A DNA stretch of 15,148 nucleotides from an uncultured Chromatiaceae bacterium (lineage in GTDB: Bacteria > Pseudomonadota > Gammaproteobacteria > Enterobacterales > Alteromonadaceae), in assembly GCA_946482325.1 (NCBI GenBank), contig CAMLRA010000091.1, positions 1 to 15,148 on the forward strand, read 5' to 3'. The notes beneath the pieces are model-generated. The model saw only the letters and a list, made by a program, of their open reading frames with translations. It searched no databases and was not told the DNA's origin. Shown piece after piece: positions 1-7,318 of this stretch (positions within the stretch are counted from its first letter, which is position 1; every line of letters starts with the position of its first letter). The position numbers and the translations under genes are program-made.

Positions 1-1041
1 ACGCAGGATTTGCTGACCGACCGTCAGACCACTGACCACCTGGACTGTGCCAAACCGCGGGTCCTTGGCGCCGGTTTCAACCTGAGTTTTTACCAGCTTG
101 TTATCTTTTAACAACCAGACAAATTGCAGGTCGCCTTCGTTAACCAGGCTTGCCGGCGACAGCATCACGCTTTGTTGCTGTTCGACAGAGATAAAACCTT
201 CGGCATAAAGCCCGGCGACAAAACTGGCTTGTTCACGCAACTTCACAAACACCTGCACCTGACGGGTTTGTTCATTGGCCTGTGGATTAATGCGTTCAAT
301 TTCACCGTCAAAGCGCCGGCCCGGATAGCCATTCACTTTAAAACTGACGGCGGAACCGACCTTAATACTGCCCACCTGATCTGCGGCGATATAGCCTTCA
401 AAACGCATACTTTCCGGGTTGATGATCACCATCAGCGATTTACCGATCTGTGCAGTATCTCCTGAAGAAACTTTGCGCACCGCTACTACGCCATCAAATG
501 GCGCTTTGACCTCAGTGCGCTCAAGTTGCTGGCGGGCTTCAACAGTGCGGGCTTTGGCAGATGCTAAATCAGATTGGGTTTGATTGGCTTTAATCTCGGC
601 CGTTTCTAACACCTCAGCCGTCACCAGATTTTGCCGGTTTAACTGCTGCATGCGTTTTAATTGTTTGGCGGCCTGATCCGCGGCAACATGCGCTGAGCGC
701 TCAGCTTCCTGTGCCGACAGTAATTTATCGCGAAAGGTAGTCTGGTCAATCTGCACCAGTACTTCGCCGGCTTTGACCAAATCACCGTTGTCTTTTAATA
801 CGCGGGTGACGATACCACCCACTTCAGCGTTTAATTCTGCTTTGATCACCGGCTGTAACGTGCCGGAAATCATCGGTCCTTTTGACAGCTCACTGGTTGC
901 TATAGTCAGAATGTCCTGCTGCACCAGCGCCAGACTGGAAACAGCGTCCGTTTCAGTTTCTGGTTGCGCTGGCTTGGAACAGGCGCTGAGCGTCAGCGCC
1001 ATCACCAGGGCTAACAAAGTAAGTTGTGGGTGAGCTTTCAT
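1..1041 (-). CDS. RND-type efflux periplasmic adaptor (membrane fusion lipoprotein), C-terminus cut by window edge
   Basis: I translated this frame by hand: it stays open from the ATG at 1041 to the left edge, giving 347 residues and no stop. The N-terminus is a lipoprotein signal: Lys2, a hydrophobic stretch at 7-18, then lipobox LSAC with Cys21. After it come a first lipoyl half-motif around 63-100 (NAEVGGIVTRVLKDNGDLVK), an alpha-helical hairpin rich in Gln, Ala and Glu at about 100-175, the second lipoyl half at 175-205 (ERTEVKAPFDGVVAVRKVSS), and the beta-barrel and membrane-proximal regions. This order is that of MdtA/AcrA/MexA-like adaptors, which link an inner-membrane RND pump to an outer-membrane channel. 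About 20-40 residues are probably missing. The pump gene should lie just beyond the left edge. The substrate cannot be told from the sequence. A GGAAG-type ribosome site precedes the ATG. Confidence 0.9.
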   Translation of the reverse strand, partial: MKAHPQLTLLALVMALTLSACSKPAQPETETDAVSSLALVQQDILTIATSELSKGPMISGTLQPVIKAELNAEVGGIVTRVLKDNGDLVKAGEVLVQIDQTTFRDKLLSAQEAERSAHVAADQAAKQLKRMQQLNRQNLVTAEVLETAEIKANQTQSDLASAKARTVEARQQLERTEVKAPFDGVVAVRKVSSGDTAQIGKSLMVIINPESMRFEGYIAADQVGSIKVGSAVSFKVNGYPGRRFDGEIERINPQANEQTRQVQVFVKLREQASFVAGLYAEGFISVEQQQSVMLSPASLVNEGDLQFVWLLKDNKLVKTQVETGAKDPRFGTVQVVSGLTVGQQILR

Positions 1042-1081
1042 AAACGACTTCCAGGTAATTGAAAAAATTATTCCAAATCCT

Positions 1082-1129
1082 AGTCTATCGAAAGCCTGAG
1101 CAAAACCAACTTGTTAACCGTAACAAGTT
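1082..1129 (-). promoter_or_regulatory. Candidate promoter with overlapping inverted-repeat operator for the efflux adaptor
   Basis: Read on the minus strand, a possible -35 TTGGTT (1104-1109) and -10 TAGACT (1082-1087) are 16 bp apart and about 40 bp upstream of the adaptor start. A perfect 9-bp inverted repeat, AACTTGTTA (1108-1116) and TAACAAGTT (1121-1129), abuts and slightly overlaps the -35 box. Neither arm is followed by a T-run, so an operator fits better than a terminator. Efflux adaptors are often controlled by TetR- or MarR-type repressors that bind such repeats. No regulator gene is visible in the window, so the binding protein is unknown. The promoter boxes are weak matches; the repeat itself is exact. 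Confidence 0.4.
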
Positions 1130-1159
1130 ATGTCAGGTCTCTGTGCTATCGGGCAACTT

Positions 1160-2293
1160 TTATTGAACGCAGGTCTGAGCCCGGCTCTTTACCGCAATCT
1201 CGGTGAAATCAGTAAAAACTCCGTCGATGCCCTGCTGATAAACCTGCTGCAACTCAGAAGTCAGATCCGACACGCCTGAACGCAGAAAAGTTTTTTCCGC
1301 ACGAAAGGTGTAAGGATGAACTTTGAGCGGCGATCGCGCACTGAGAAAAGCTTTGCGCTGCGACTGGTTTTGACCAAACCACTGCTCTTTCCAGGGACCG
1401 ATGCCATCGACATAGCTTTGCAGGAACTTCAACCCCTCTGCAGTAAAAAATTGGCCGTAGTGGAAATCTACTTGTTGCAGTATTGGGTTGATCTGACGGG
1501 CCTCTTTGGCGGCCTTGCCGAGCAGATCCCAAGGCTCAGCGAAATTAGATGCCGGATATAAACTGGTGCCGCTCATATCGCCAATCAGCTGGATGAGTTT
1601 TGCCTTCACCTGATATTTCTGCAGGCCCTGCTGGCGCATCCACCACAGATTACTGATCTCAAAAGACTGGATATAGACCGGGTTGTCGGCATGATGTTGC
1701 CACTGCGACAACTGTTGCAGCAGCATCTCTGAAATGTCCTGATTGATCAAACTGCCATCGAGACGACGGCCCTCCACACGGAAATAGGTTGGATGCTTTG
1801 TTTCCAGATAAAGGCCAACCTGCCGGCTGCTTTGTTGTTCAAAACGCTCGACCAGCTGGATGATTTCCGCCAAAGTGACGAGCGGATAACGGTCATTCTG
1901 TGCTGCGCTGCCTGGCCTTAATTCCGGTTTGGATTCACGCGCTTTGAGCTCACGCAGCTCTGCTAAGGTAAAATCCTCGCTGAACCAGCCTTCAACTTCG
2001 ATTCCATCGATAATTTTACGGCTTTTCCGGTCAGCGAACTGACTGAGTGTGTCCACATTGGTACTTTGGCTCAGCTCATTTTCATGCCGGCTAATCAGCA
2101 CCCCATCTTTAGTCGGCACTAAATCGGCTTCAATAAAATCAGCACCTTGCTGCATCGCTTGCCAATAAGCTATTGCAGTGTGTTCCGGATAATCTCCACT
2201 GGCACCGCGATGCGCAATGACTAAAGGCCAGACCGGGCAAGCCGCGCTGGCTGCATTGGCAACAAACAACAAGACACCGAACAAACGCCACAT
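1160..2293 (-). CDS. Exported glycerophosphodiester phosphodiesterase (GlpQ-like GDPD)
   Basis: A 377-aa protein that should hydrolyse deacylated phospholipids (glycerophosphodiesters) to glycerol-3-phosphate and an alcohol. The N-terminus MWRLFGVLLFVANAASA reads as a signal peptide, so the enzyme is probably periplasmic. The GDPD signature follows at once: HRGASGDYPEHT with His28 and Arg29, then EADL with Glu55 and Asp57 as metal ligands, then His70 (SRHE), and a later LYLETKHP with a further acidic ligand. Length is close to E. coli GlpQ (358 aa). The frame is open upstream to 2611, but that part overlaps the acetyltransferase gene and looks nothing like GDPD. I chose ATG 2293 because GAGG lies 9 nt before it, whereas it directly abuts the alternative ATG at 2302. 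No glycerophosphodiester or G3P transporter gene lies beside it, so a scavenging role is inferred from the family only. Confidence 0.92.
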   Translation of the reverse strand: MWRLFGVLLFVANAASAACPVWPLVIAHRGASGDYPEHTAIAYWQAMQQGADFIEADLVPTKDGVLISRHENELSQSTNVDTLSQFADRKSRKIIDGIEVEGWFSEDFTLAELRELKARESKPELRPGSAAQNDRYPLVTLAEIIQLVERFEQQSSRQVGLYLETKHPTYFRVEGRRLDGSLINQDISEMLLQQLSQWQHHADNPVYIQSFEISNLWWMRQQGLQKYQVKAKLIQLIGDMSGTSLYPASNFAEPWDLLGKAAKEARQINPILQQVDFHYGQFFTAEGLKFLQSYVDGIGPWKEQWFGQNQSQRKAFLSARSPLKVHPYTFRAEKTFLRSGVSDLTSELQQVYQQGIDGVFTDFTEIAVKSRAQTCVQ

Positions 2294-2358
2294 CAAAGCC
2301 ATCCTCAGCTGATAAAAATCAGTAGTCTGGAGGGATTGAATGACCGGAAGATGACAAA

Positions 2359-2856
2359 TCAGACGGGTCTGGTGAGGTACAGCGCCTGGTGACCATAAGA
2401 GGCGAGCGCGGCACGTGCTTGCTCCCCGAGATCTGTATGGCTGATAAAATGTTGTTGTTGCCAGAACGAGGCGGAATTTTGCACAGCGACTAAAGCCAGA
2501 TGATTCAGACCTAAAGTGCTGGCATAACCAAGAGCGGTTTGCAGCAACGCACTGGCCACGCCCTGACCCCGCGCATCCGGACTGACTGCCATATCGTGCA
2601 GATACAGGCAATTGGCCTGTTCATACTGACCGAATTCAGCGCCTAACGGATTGATGTGCAATAACTTTGATGGGTAAGTAAACAGATAACCCCAGATTTT
2701 ATCCTGATACACTGCAACCCAGCATGACTGCGGATACAACATTAAGCGCTGTGATACCACTTGAGGGGATTCATAAAATTCGTCGGCATAACAGTGGTCC
2801 TGTAACCGGACCACTGCGCCGAGATCTGCGACTTGCATTAAACGGATTTGAAACAT
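2359..2856 (-). CDS. GNAT-family N-acetyltransferase
   Basis: A 165-aa protein with the GNAT fold pattern. The N-terminus (MFQIRLMQVADLGAVVRLQD) is the usual first strand and helix. Motif A, which binds acetyl-CoA pyrophosphate, is at about 85-105: YLHDMAVSPDARGQGVAS, with the R-G-Q-G-V-A turn at 96-101. A motif B-like segment (SASFWQQQHF) is at about 128-137. The whole protein is one GNAT domain of normal length. The acceptor substrate, whether small molecule or protein, cannot be read from the sequence. The gene lies 65 bp upstream of the phosphodiesterase and 44 bp downstream of the small secreted-protein gene, in the same direction, so the three may share a transcript. The ribosome site (GAAGAG) is mediocre. 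Confidence 0.88.
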   Translation of the reverse strand: MFQIRLMQVADLGAVVRLQDHCYADEFYESPQVVSQRLMLYPQSCWVAVYQDKIWGYLFTYPSKLLHINPLGAEFGQYEQANCLYLHDMAVSPDARGQGVASALLQTALGYASTLGLNHLALVAVQNSASFWQQQHFISHTDLGEQARAALASYGHQALYLTRPV

Positions 2857-2900
2857 AACTCTTCAGACTGCGATAAAACCTGACCTGCTGGCCCTAACGA

Positions 2901-3284
2901 CTATTCAATCGCTTTGAGTAGCGTCTTGTCCAAACCATCTGCCGTTAATAACTTAATCACGGCGTGGCAGTGGTCAACAGTAAAATCGCCTTCTTTAATT
3001 TGTGCATTTAACGCATCACGGCGCTTTTGCACCACGGCGTTTAACATACCAGAATCGATACTACCTTTGGTTTTGGCATCAAGCTTATCCAACCAGGGAT
3101 ATAAACTGCTTTCTGCCGCGTAGGCTTCTTTGCGCACCGACGGATGAAAATCCTGGCAGGCATTTAAATTCAACAGATAAAAGTTCAGATAACCCGCGAC
3201 CGTGACTAGCTTATAATCCTGATCTGCTGCCTGCACCGGCAACAGGCTACTTAACAATAATCCAGCTAAACACCATTTTTTCAT
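2901..3284 (-). CDS. Small secreted protein of unknown function
   Basis: A 127-aa protein that I do not recognise. From ATG 3284 it begins MKKWCLAGLLLSSLLPVQA, a clear Sec signal peptide with likely cleavage before ADQD, so the mature part is about 108 aa and probably periplasmic. The mature part is mostly charged and helical-looking, with a Tyr/Leu-rich segment near 31-41 (GYLNFYLLNLN) and only two cysteines, Cys43 and Cys106, which could form one disulfide. The frame is open up to 3347, but the extra residues (MQIKIFLIRL...) precede the signal peptide and lie over promoter-like AT-rich DNA, so I reject that start. CGGGA about 10 nt before ATG 3284 is a weak ribosome site. It is probably the first gene of a small set with the acetyltransferase and phosphodiesterase genes. 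Confidence 0.72.
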   Translation of the reverse strand: MKKWCLAGLLLSSLLPVQAADQDYKLVTVAGYLNFYLLNLNACQDFHPSVRKEAYAAESSLYPWLDKLDAKTKGSIDSGMLNAVVQKRRDALNAQIKEGDFTVDHCHAVIKLLTADGLDKTLLKAIE

Positions 3285-3356
3285 CGGAAGCATCCCGCTT
3301 AAGTTGCGACATCTAATCAATCTAATCAGAAAAATCTTAATTTGCAATCAACTGCA

Positions 3357-3399
3357 GAAAAATCAATAACGAAGGGCGCCGTAACCAGACGCCGCTTCG
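3357..3399 (-). terminator. Terminator-like hairpin after prpF
   Basis: On the minus strand, 13 nt after the prpF stop, CGAAG(C)GGCG pairs with CGCC-CTTCG across 3399-3370: nine base pairs with one bulged C and an 11-nt loop. A T-rich run (TTATTGATTTTTC, 3369-3357) follows. This probably ends the prp operon before the secreted-protein gene. The stem is imperfect and the T-run interrupted, so efficiency is uncertain. Confidence 0.5.
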
Positions 3400-3411
3400 C
3401 CTGGCCGCTGG

Positions 3412-4605
3412 TTATTCCAGCGTTTGTGCCGGCACCCGCACCATCCCTTCCATCAACACGCGGGCGCTGCGGCTCATGATGGCTTTCGTCACCTGCCACT
3501 GACCATCCTGCAATACCGCAGCGGCACCAACCCGTAAAGTACCACTGGGATGGCCAAAACGCACCGCCGTGCGCTCGCCGCCACCGGCTGCAAGATTGAC
3601 CAGTGTACCGGGAATCGCGGCCGCGGTACCAATGGCCACAGCACAAGTCCCCATCATAGCGTGATGCAGTTTGCCCATCGACAAGGCTCTGACCAGCAAA
3701 TCAACATCGGTCACCTCGACTGCTTTGCCGCTGGATGCGACATAGCGCTTCGGGGCACTGACAAATGCAATTTTCGGCGTATGCTGGCGCGCCGCCGCTT
3801 CGCTTATATCGTTAATCAGGCCCATTTTCAGTGCGCCATAAGCCCTGATGGTCTCAAACCGCTCGAGCGCTTTGGCATCGCCATTAATGGCTTCCTGCAG
3901 TTCAGTCCCCTGGTAGCCCAATTCAGCTGCATCCAAAAAGATGGTCGGAATACCCGCATTGATAAAAGTCGCCTGAAAACAGCCAATCTCAGGAACGTTC
4001 AACGTTTCCAGCAGCTGGCCGGTCGGAAACATTGCGCCGCCACCGTCACCTTCGTCGGCAGCCGGGTCGATAAATTCCAGCTGCACTTCTGCGGCCGGGA
4101 AAGTCACGCCATCGAGTTCAAAATCGCCATCTTCCTGTACTTGTCCATCACAGATCGGAATATGGGCGATAATGGTTTTTTGAATATTGGCCTGCCAGAT
4201 TTTGACTGTCGCAAGACCATTAGCCGGTAATGCCGACGCATCAATCAAACCGGATTGAATCGCAAAAGACCCGACCGCAGCAGATAAATTGCCGCAGTTA
4301 CCACTCCAGTCGACAAAAGCTTTGTCGATGGCGACCTGGCCAAACAGATAATCCACATCATGACCAGCACGGCTGCTTTTACTGACAATCACCGTTTTGC
4401 TGGTGCTTGATGTGGCGCCCCCCATACCGTCGATTTGTTTAGCATAAGGGTCCGGGCTGCCGATGACCCGCAATAGCAGCGCATCGCGCGCCGTTCCGGG
4501 TTGTTGTGCTGCTAGTGGTAAATCTTGTAAACGGAAAAACACGCCTTTACTGGTGCCACCCCGCATATATGTGGCCGGAATTTTTAACTGAGGTGCATAA
4601 CTCAT
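3412..4605 (-). CDS. prpF: 2-methylaconitate cis-trans isomerase PrpF
   Basis: A 397-aa enzyme, the same length as characterised Shewanella PrpF. It isomerises the 2-methylaconitate isomer made by AcnD so that aconitase B can hydrate it to 2-methylisocitrate. It belongs to the two-domain diaminopimelate-epimerase-like fold. Visible family features are the opening IPATYMRGGTSKGVFF (9-24), GMGGATSSTSKTVIV with Lys70, and DWSGNCGNLSAAVG with Cys104. These two match the catalytic Lys73/Cys107 pair of the Shewanella enzyme, with a constant shift of three residues. Later segments GDGGGAMFPTG and GKLHHAMMGTCAVA are also typical. AAGGTGA five nt before the ATG is a strong ribosome site. The gene is last in the prp operon, 55 bp after acnD, and a terminator-like hairpin lies in that gap. 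Confidence 0.96.
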   Translation of the reverse strand: MSYAPQLKIPATYMRGGTSKGVFFRLQDLPLAAQQPGTARDALLLRVIGSPDPYAKQIDGMGGATSSTSKTVIVSKSSRAGHDVDYLFGQVAIDKAFVDWSGNCGNLSAAVGSFAIQSGLIDASALPANGLATVKIWQANIQKTIIAHIPICDGQVQEDGDFELDGVTFPAAEVQLEFIDPAADEGDGGGAMFPTGQLLETLNVPEIGCFQATFINAGIPTIFLDAAELGYQGTELQEAINGDAKALERFETIRAYGALKMGLINDISEAAARQHTPKIAFVSAPKRYVASSGKAVEVTDVDLLVRALSMGKLHHAMMGTCAVAIGTAAAIPGTLVNLAAGGGERTAVRFGHPSGTLRVGAAAVLQDGQWQVTKAIMSRSARVLMEGMVRVPAQTLE

Positions 4606-4628
4606 CAGATCACCTTGATTCTCAAATG

Positions 4629-4655
4629 AAAAAGCCGGCTGTAACGCCGGCTTTT
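4629..4655 (-). terminator. Strong stem-loop between acnD and prpF, probable intra-operon terminator or attenuator
   Basis: AAAAGCCGGC (4630-4639) and GCCGGCTTTT (4646-4655) form a perfect 10-bp stem with a 6-nt loop. On the minus strand the stem begins 5 nt after the acnD stop codon and ends in TTTTT (4633-4629), the form of an intrinsic terminator, 24 nt before prpF. It is symmetric, so it could act on both strands. Because prpF is needed in the same pathway, partial read-through that lowers prpF relative to acnD is the likely effect, or a 3'-end stabiliser of a processed acnD message. Confidence 0.7.
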
Positions 4656-4660
4656 GTCTG

Positions 4661-7249
4661 TTACAGATTACCGCCTAAGAAATCTTTGGCAAACCGTTGC
4701 AATACACCGCCCGCATCGTAAATCGACACTTCTTCGGCAGTATCCAGCCGGCAAGTTACCGGCACCTGCAGCGTCTCACCGTTACGGCGATGAACCACCA
4801 GCGTCAGCGTTGCTCGGGGCAAACGCTCGCCAATCACGTCAAAGCTTTCCGTACCGTCAAGCCCTAACGTCAGACGGTTAGTACCAGCTTTAAACTCGAG
4901 CGGTAACACGCCCATACCAACTAGGTTCGTGCGGTGGATACGTTCAAAACCTTCCGCCACAATCGCTTCAACGCCGGCTAACCGCACGCCTTTGGCCGCC
5001 CAGTCGCGGCTCGAGCCCTGACCATAATCAGCGCCGGCAATGATGATCAGCGGTTGTTTACGCTGCATGTAAGTCTCAATGGTTTCCCACATCCGCAACA
5101 CTTTGCCTTCCGGCTCCAGCCGCGCCAGCGAACCTTGCTTCACTTTGCCATCCACTACCACCATTTCATTAATGAGTTTCGGATTGGCAAAAGTGGCACG
5201 TTGAGCGGTCAAATGGTCACCGCGGTGGGTGGCGTACGAGTTAAAGTCCTCTTCCGGCAAGCCCATCTTGTGCAGGTACTCTCCGGCCGCACTATCCAGC
5301 ATAATGGCATTGGATGGTGATAGATGGTCCGTGGTGATGTTGTCGCCTAAAAGCGCCAATGGCAACATGCCTTGAAGCGTTCGCTCACCGGCCAAAGCCC
5401 CCTCCCAATAAGGCGGGCGGCGGATGTAGGTACTTTGTGGCCGCCATTCATACAGCGGGCTGATTTTTTCACCATAATCGACATCTACAGCAAACATCGG
5501 CTCATAGACTTTGCGGTACTGCTCAGGTTTGACACTGGCCGCTACCACCGCATCAATCTCAGCATCGCTTGGCCACAGATCTTTTAAGCGAATTTCCGCG
5601 CCATCAGCAGCATTACCCAGCACATCTTTTTCGATATCAAAACGGATGGTACCGGCAATGGCATACGCCACTACTAAGGCCGGTGATGCCAAAAATGCCT
5701 GTTTGGCATAAGGATGAATACGGCCATCGAAATTGCGGTTACCCGACAACACCGCGGTGGCATACAAGTCGCGCTCGATCACTTCCTGCTGAATGACAGG
5801 GTCCAACGCACCGCTCATGCCGTTACAGGTAGTACAGGCAAAAGCAACAATACCAAAGCCAAGCGCTTCCAAATCTTCGAGTAAACCGGCTTCCTGCAAA
5901 TACAGTTGAACTGCTTTAGAACCAGGTGCCAGCGAGGTTTTGACCCAGGGTTTACGCACCAGCCCCAGTTTACGGGCATTACGCGCCAGAATACCGGCCG
6001 CAATCACATTACGCGGGTTACTGGTATTGGTGCAGCTGGTGATAGCCGCGATGATCACAGCGCCATCCGGCATCAAGCCAGGTGCATTTTCAACCACCCC
6101 ACTGATGCCTTTGGCGGCTAACTCTGTAGTGGCAACGCGGGCATGCGGGTTTGACGGGCCGGCGATATTGCGTACCACTGTCGACAAATCAAAACGCAGC
6201 ACCCGCGGATAGACCGCAGTGGTCAGGCTGTCAGCCCAAAGGCCAGCCGTCTTGGCGTAAGTTTCCACCAGTTTAACCTGAGCCGCGTCGCGACCGGTCA
6301 ATGTCAGATAATCCAGCGTCTGCTGGTCGATGTAAAACATCGCCGCCGTAGCGCCGTATTCCGGCGTCATGTTAGAAATCGTGGCGCGGTCGCCGAGGCT
6401 CAGACTGTTCGCGCCCTCACCGAAGAATTCCAGATAAGCAGAAACTACTTTTTGTTTACGCAGAAATTCGGTCAGCGCTAACACAATGTCAGTCGCCTGA
6501 ATACCGGGCTGCGCTTTGCCAGTCAGCTCAACACCGATAATGTCCGGCAGCCGCATCCAGGACGCACGGCCTAACATCACACTTTCGGCCTCTAAACCAC
6601 CAACACCAATGGCGATGACGCCGAGTGCATCAACATGCGGCGTGTGACTGTCGGTGCCGACCAGTGTATCCGGATAAGCCACGCCGTCTTTGGCATGAAT
6701 AACCGGTGACATCCGCTCCAGGTTAATCTGGTGCATGATGCCGTTGCCGGGCGGGATCACATCAACGTTTTTGAAAGCTTTTTTCGTCCAGTTGATGAAA
6801 TGAAAACGATCGTCGTTGCGGCGGTCTTCTATAGCGCGGTTCTTTTCAAACGCATCCTTTTCAAAACCGCCGTGCTCAACTGCCAATGAGTGGTCAACGA
6901 TGAGCTGTGTCGGCACTACCGGATTGACTTTGGCCGGGTCGCCGCCCTGCGCCGCAATGGCATCACGCAGACCAGCCAGGTCCACTAATGCCGTCTGGCC
7001 CAGAATGTCATGGCAAACCACCCGCGCCGGAAACCACGGGAAATCGAGTTCCTGTTTGCGTTCAATCAGTTGCATTAAATAGGCATTAAGCTGCGCCGGT
7101 TCAGCACGGCGCACCAGGTTTTCCGCGTGTACACGAGAGGTGTAAGGGAGCGTCGCCCAGGCGCCAGGCTGCAGGCTGTCTACCGCAGCAGCCGCATCAA
7201 AATAATCCAGGCCGGTACCGGCCAGAGGTTTACGGAATAAAGTGTTCAT
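4661..7249 (-). CDS. acnD: Fe/S-dependent 2-methylcitrate dehydratase AcnD
   Basis: An 862-aa aconitase-family enzyme that dehydrates (2S,3S)-2-methylcitrate to a 2-methylaconitate isomer. It replaces PrpD in prp operons that carry prpF. The N-terminal domains contain VVPTQLIVDHS (111-121), DDRFHFINW (146-154) and VGTDSHTPHVDALG (197-210). The [4Fe-4S] ligands are Cys406 in ITSCTNTSNP and Cys472 and Cys475 in FACTTCNGMSG. The C-terminal swivel domain carries GADYGQGSSRDWAAKG and GFERIHRTNLVGMG. Length matches the family (about 860-870). Two ATGs are possible, 7255 and 7249. I chose 7249 because AAGAG lies 6 nt before it but directly abuts the other; the difference is two residues (Met-Ala). 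The gene follows prpC after 69 bp containing a GC-rich hairpin. Confidence 0.96.
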   Translation of the reverse strand: MNTLFRKPLAGTGLDYFDAAAAVDSLQPGAWATLPYTSRVHAENLVRRAEPAQLNAYLMQLIERKQELDFPWFPARVVCHDILGQTALVDLAGLRDAIAAQGGDPAKVNPVVPTQLIVDHSLAVEHGGFEKDAFEKNRAIEDRRNDDRFHFINWTKKAFKNVDVIPPGNGIMHQINLERMSPVIHAKDGVAYPDTLVGTDSHTPHVDALGVIAIGVGGLEAESVMLGRASWMRLPDIIGVELTGKAQPGIQATDIVLALTEFLRKQKVVSAYLEFFGEGANSLSLGDRATISNMTPEYGATAAMFYIDQQTLDYLTLTGRDAAQVKLVETYAKTAGLWADSLTTAVYPRVLRFDLSTVVRNIAGPSNPHARVATTELAAKGISGVVENAPGLMPDGAVIIAAITSCTNTSNPRNVIAAGILARNARKLGLVRKPWVKTSLAPGSKAVQLYLQEAGLLEDLEALGFGIVAFACTTCNGMSGALDPVIQQEVIERDLYATAVLSGNRNFDGRIHPYAKQAFLASPALVVAYAIAGTIRFDIEKDVLGNAADGAEIRLKDLWPSDAEIDAVVAASVKPEQYRKVYEPMFAVDVDYGEKISPLYEWRPQSTYIRRPPYWEGALAGERTLQGMLPLALLGDNITTDHLSPSNAIMLDSAAGEYLHKMGLPEEDFNSYATHRGDHLTAQRATFANPKLINEMVVVDGKVKQGSLARLEPEGKVLRMWETIETYMQRKQPLIIIAGADYGQGSSRDWAAKGVRLAGVEAIVAEGFERIHRTNLVGMGVLPLEFKAGTNRLTLGLDGTESFDVIGERLPRATLTLVVHRRNGETLQVPVTCRLDTAEEVSIYDAGGVLQRFAKDFLGGNL

Positions 7250-7285
7250 CGCCATCTCTTATTCAAACGGTTCAACAAGTTCAGT

Positions 7286-7310
7286 GCGCCGGTGGAATCC
7301 CCACCGGCGC
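7286..7310 (-). repeat. Perfect 10-bp GC-rich hairpin between prpC and acnD
   Basis: GCGCCGGTGG (7286-7295) and CCACCGGCGC (7301-7310) are exact reverse complements around a 5-nt loop. The stem begins 8 nt after the prpC stop. No T-run follows on either strand, so it is not a classical intrinsic terminator. It could block 3'-5' exonucleases after processing, pause polymerase, or be a member of a dispersed palindrome family. Only one copy is visible here. Confidence 0.6.
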
Positions 7311-7318
7311 CAGCGACT

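Noticed and set aside
124..465. Plus-strand open frame of 113 codons near the left edge
   Set aside because: It is antisense to the efflux adaptor, which translates cleanly with a lipobox and lipoyl motifs on the minus strand.
2309..2322. Short hairpin CTGAT-AAAA-ATCAG before the phosphodiesterase gene
   Set aside because: The stem is only 5 bp, with no T-run and no promoter relation I can support.
2294..2611. N-terminal extension of the phosphodiesterase frame
   Set aside because: It overlaps the acetyltransferase gene in another frame, precedes the signal peptide, and does not resemble GDPD proteins.
3550..4230. Long plus-strand open frame (226 codons)
   Set aside because: It is antisense to prpF, whose family motifs and catalytic residues are all intact. 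It has no recognisable domain or ribosome site.
4310..4328. Inverted repeat TCGACAAA / TTTGTCGA
   Set aside because: It lies within prpF and is explained by the codons for Asp-Lys-Ala-Phe-Val-Asp; there is no promoter nearby.
6179..6186. TGTCGACA palindrome inside acnD
   Set aside because: It is deep in coding sequence, with flanks that do not extend the palindrome, so chance is the simplest reading.
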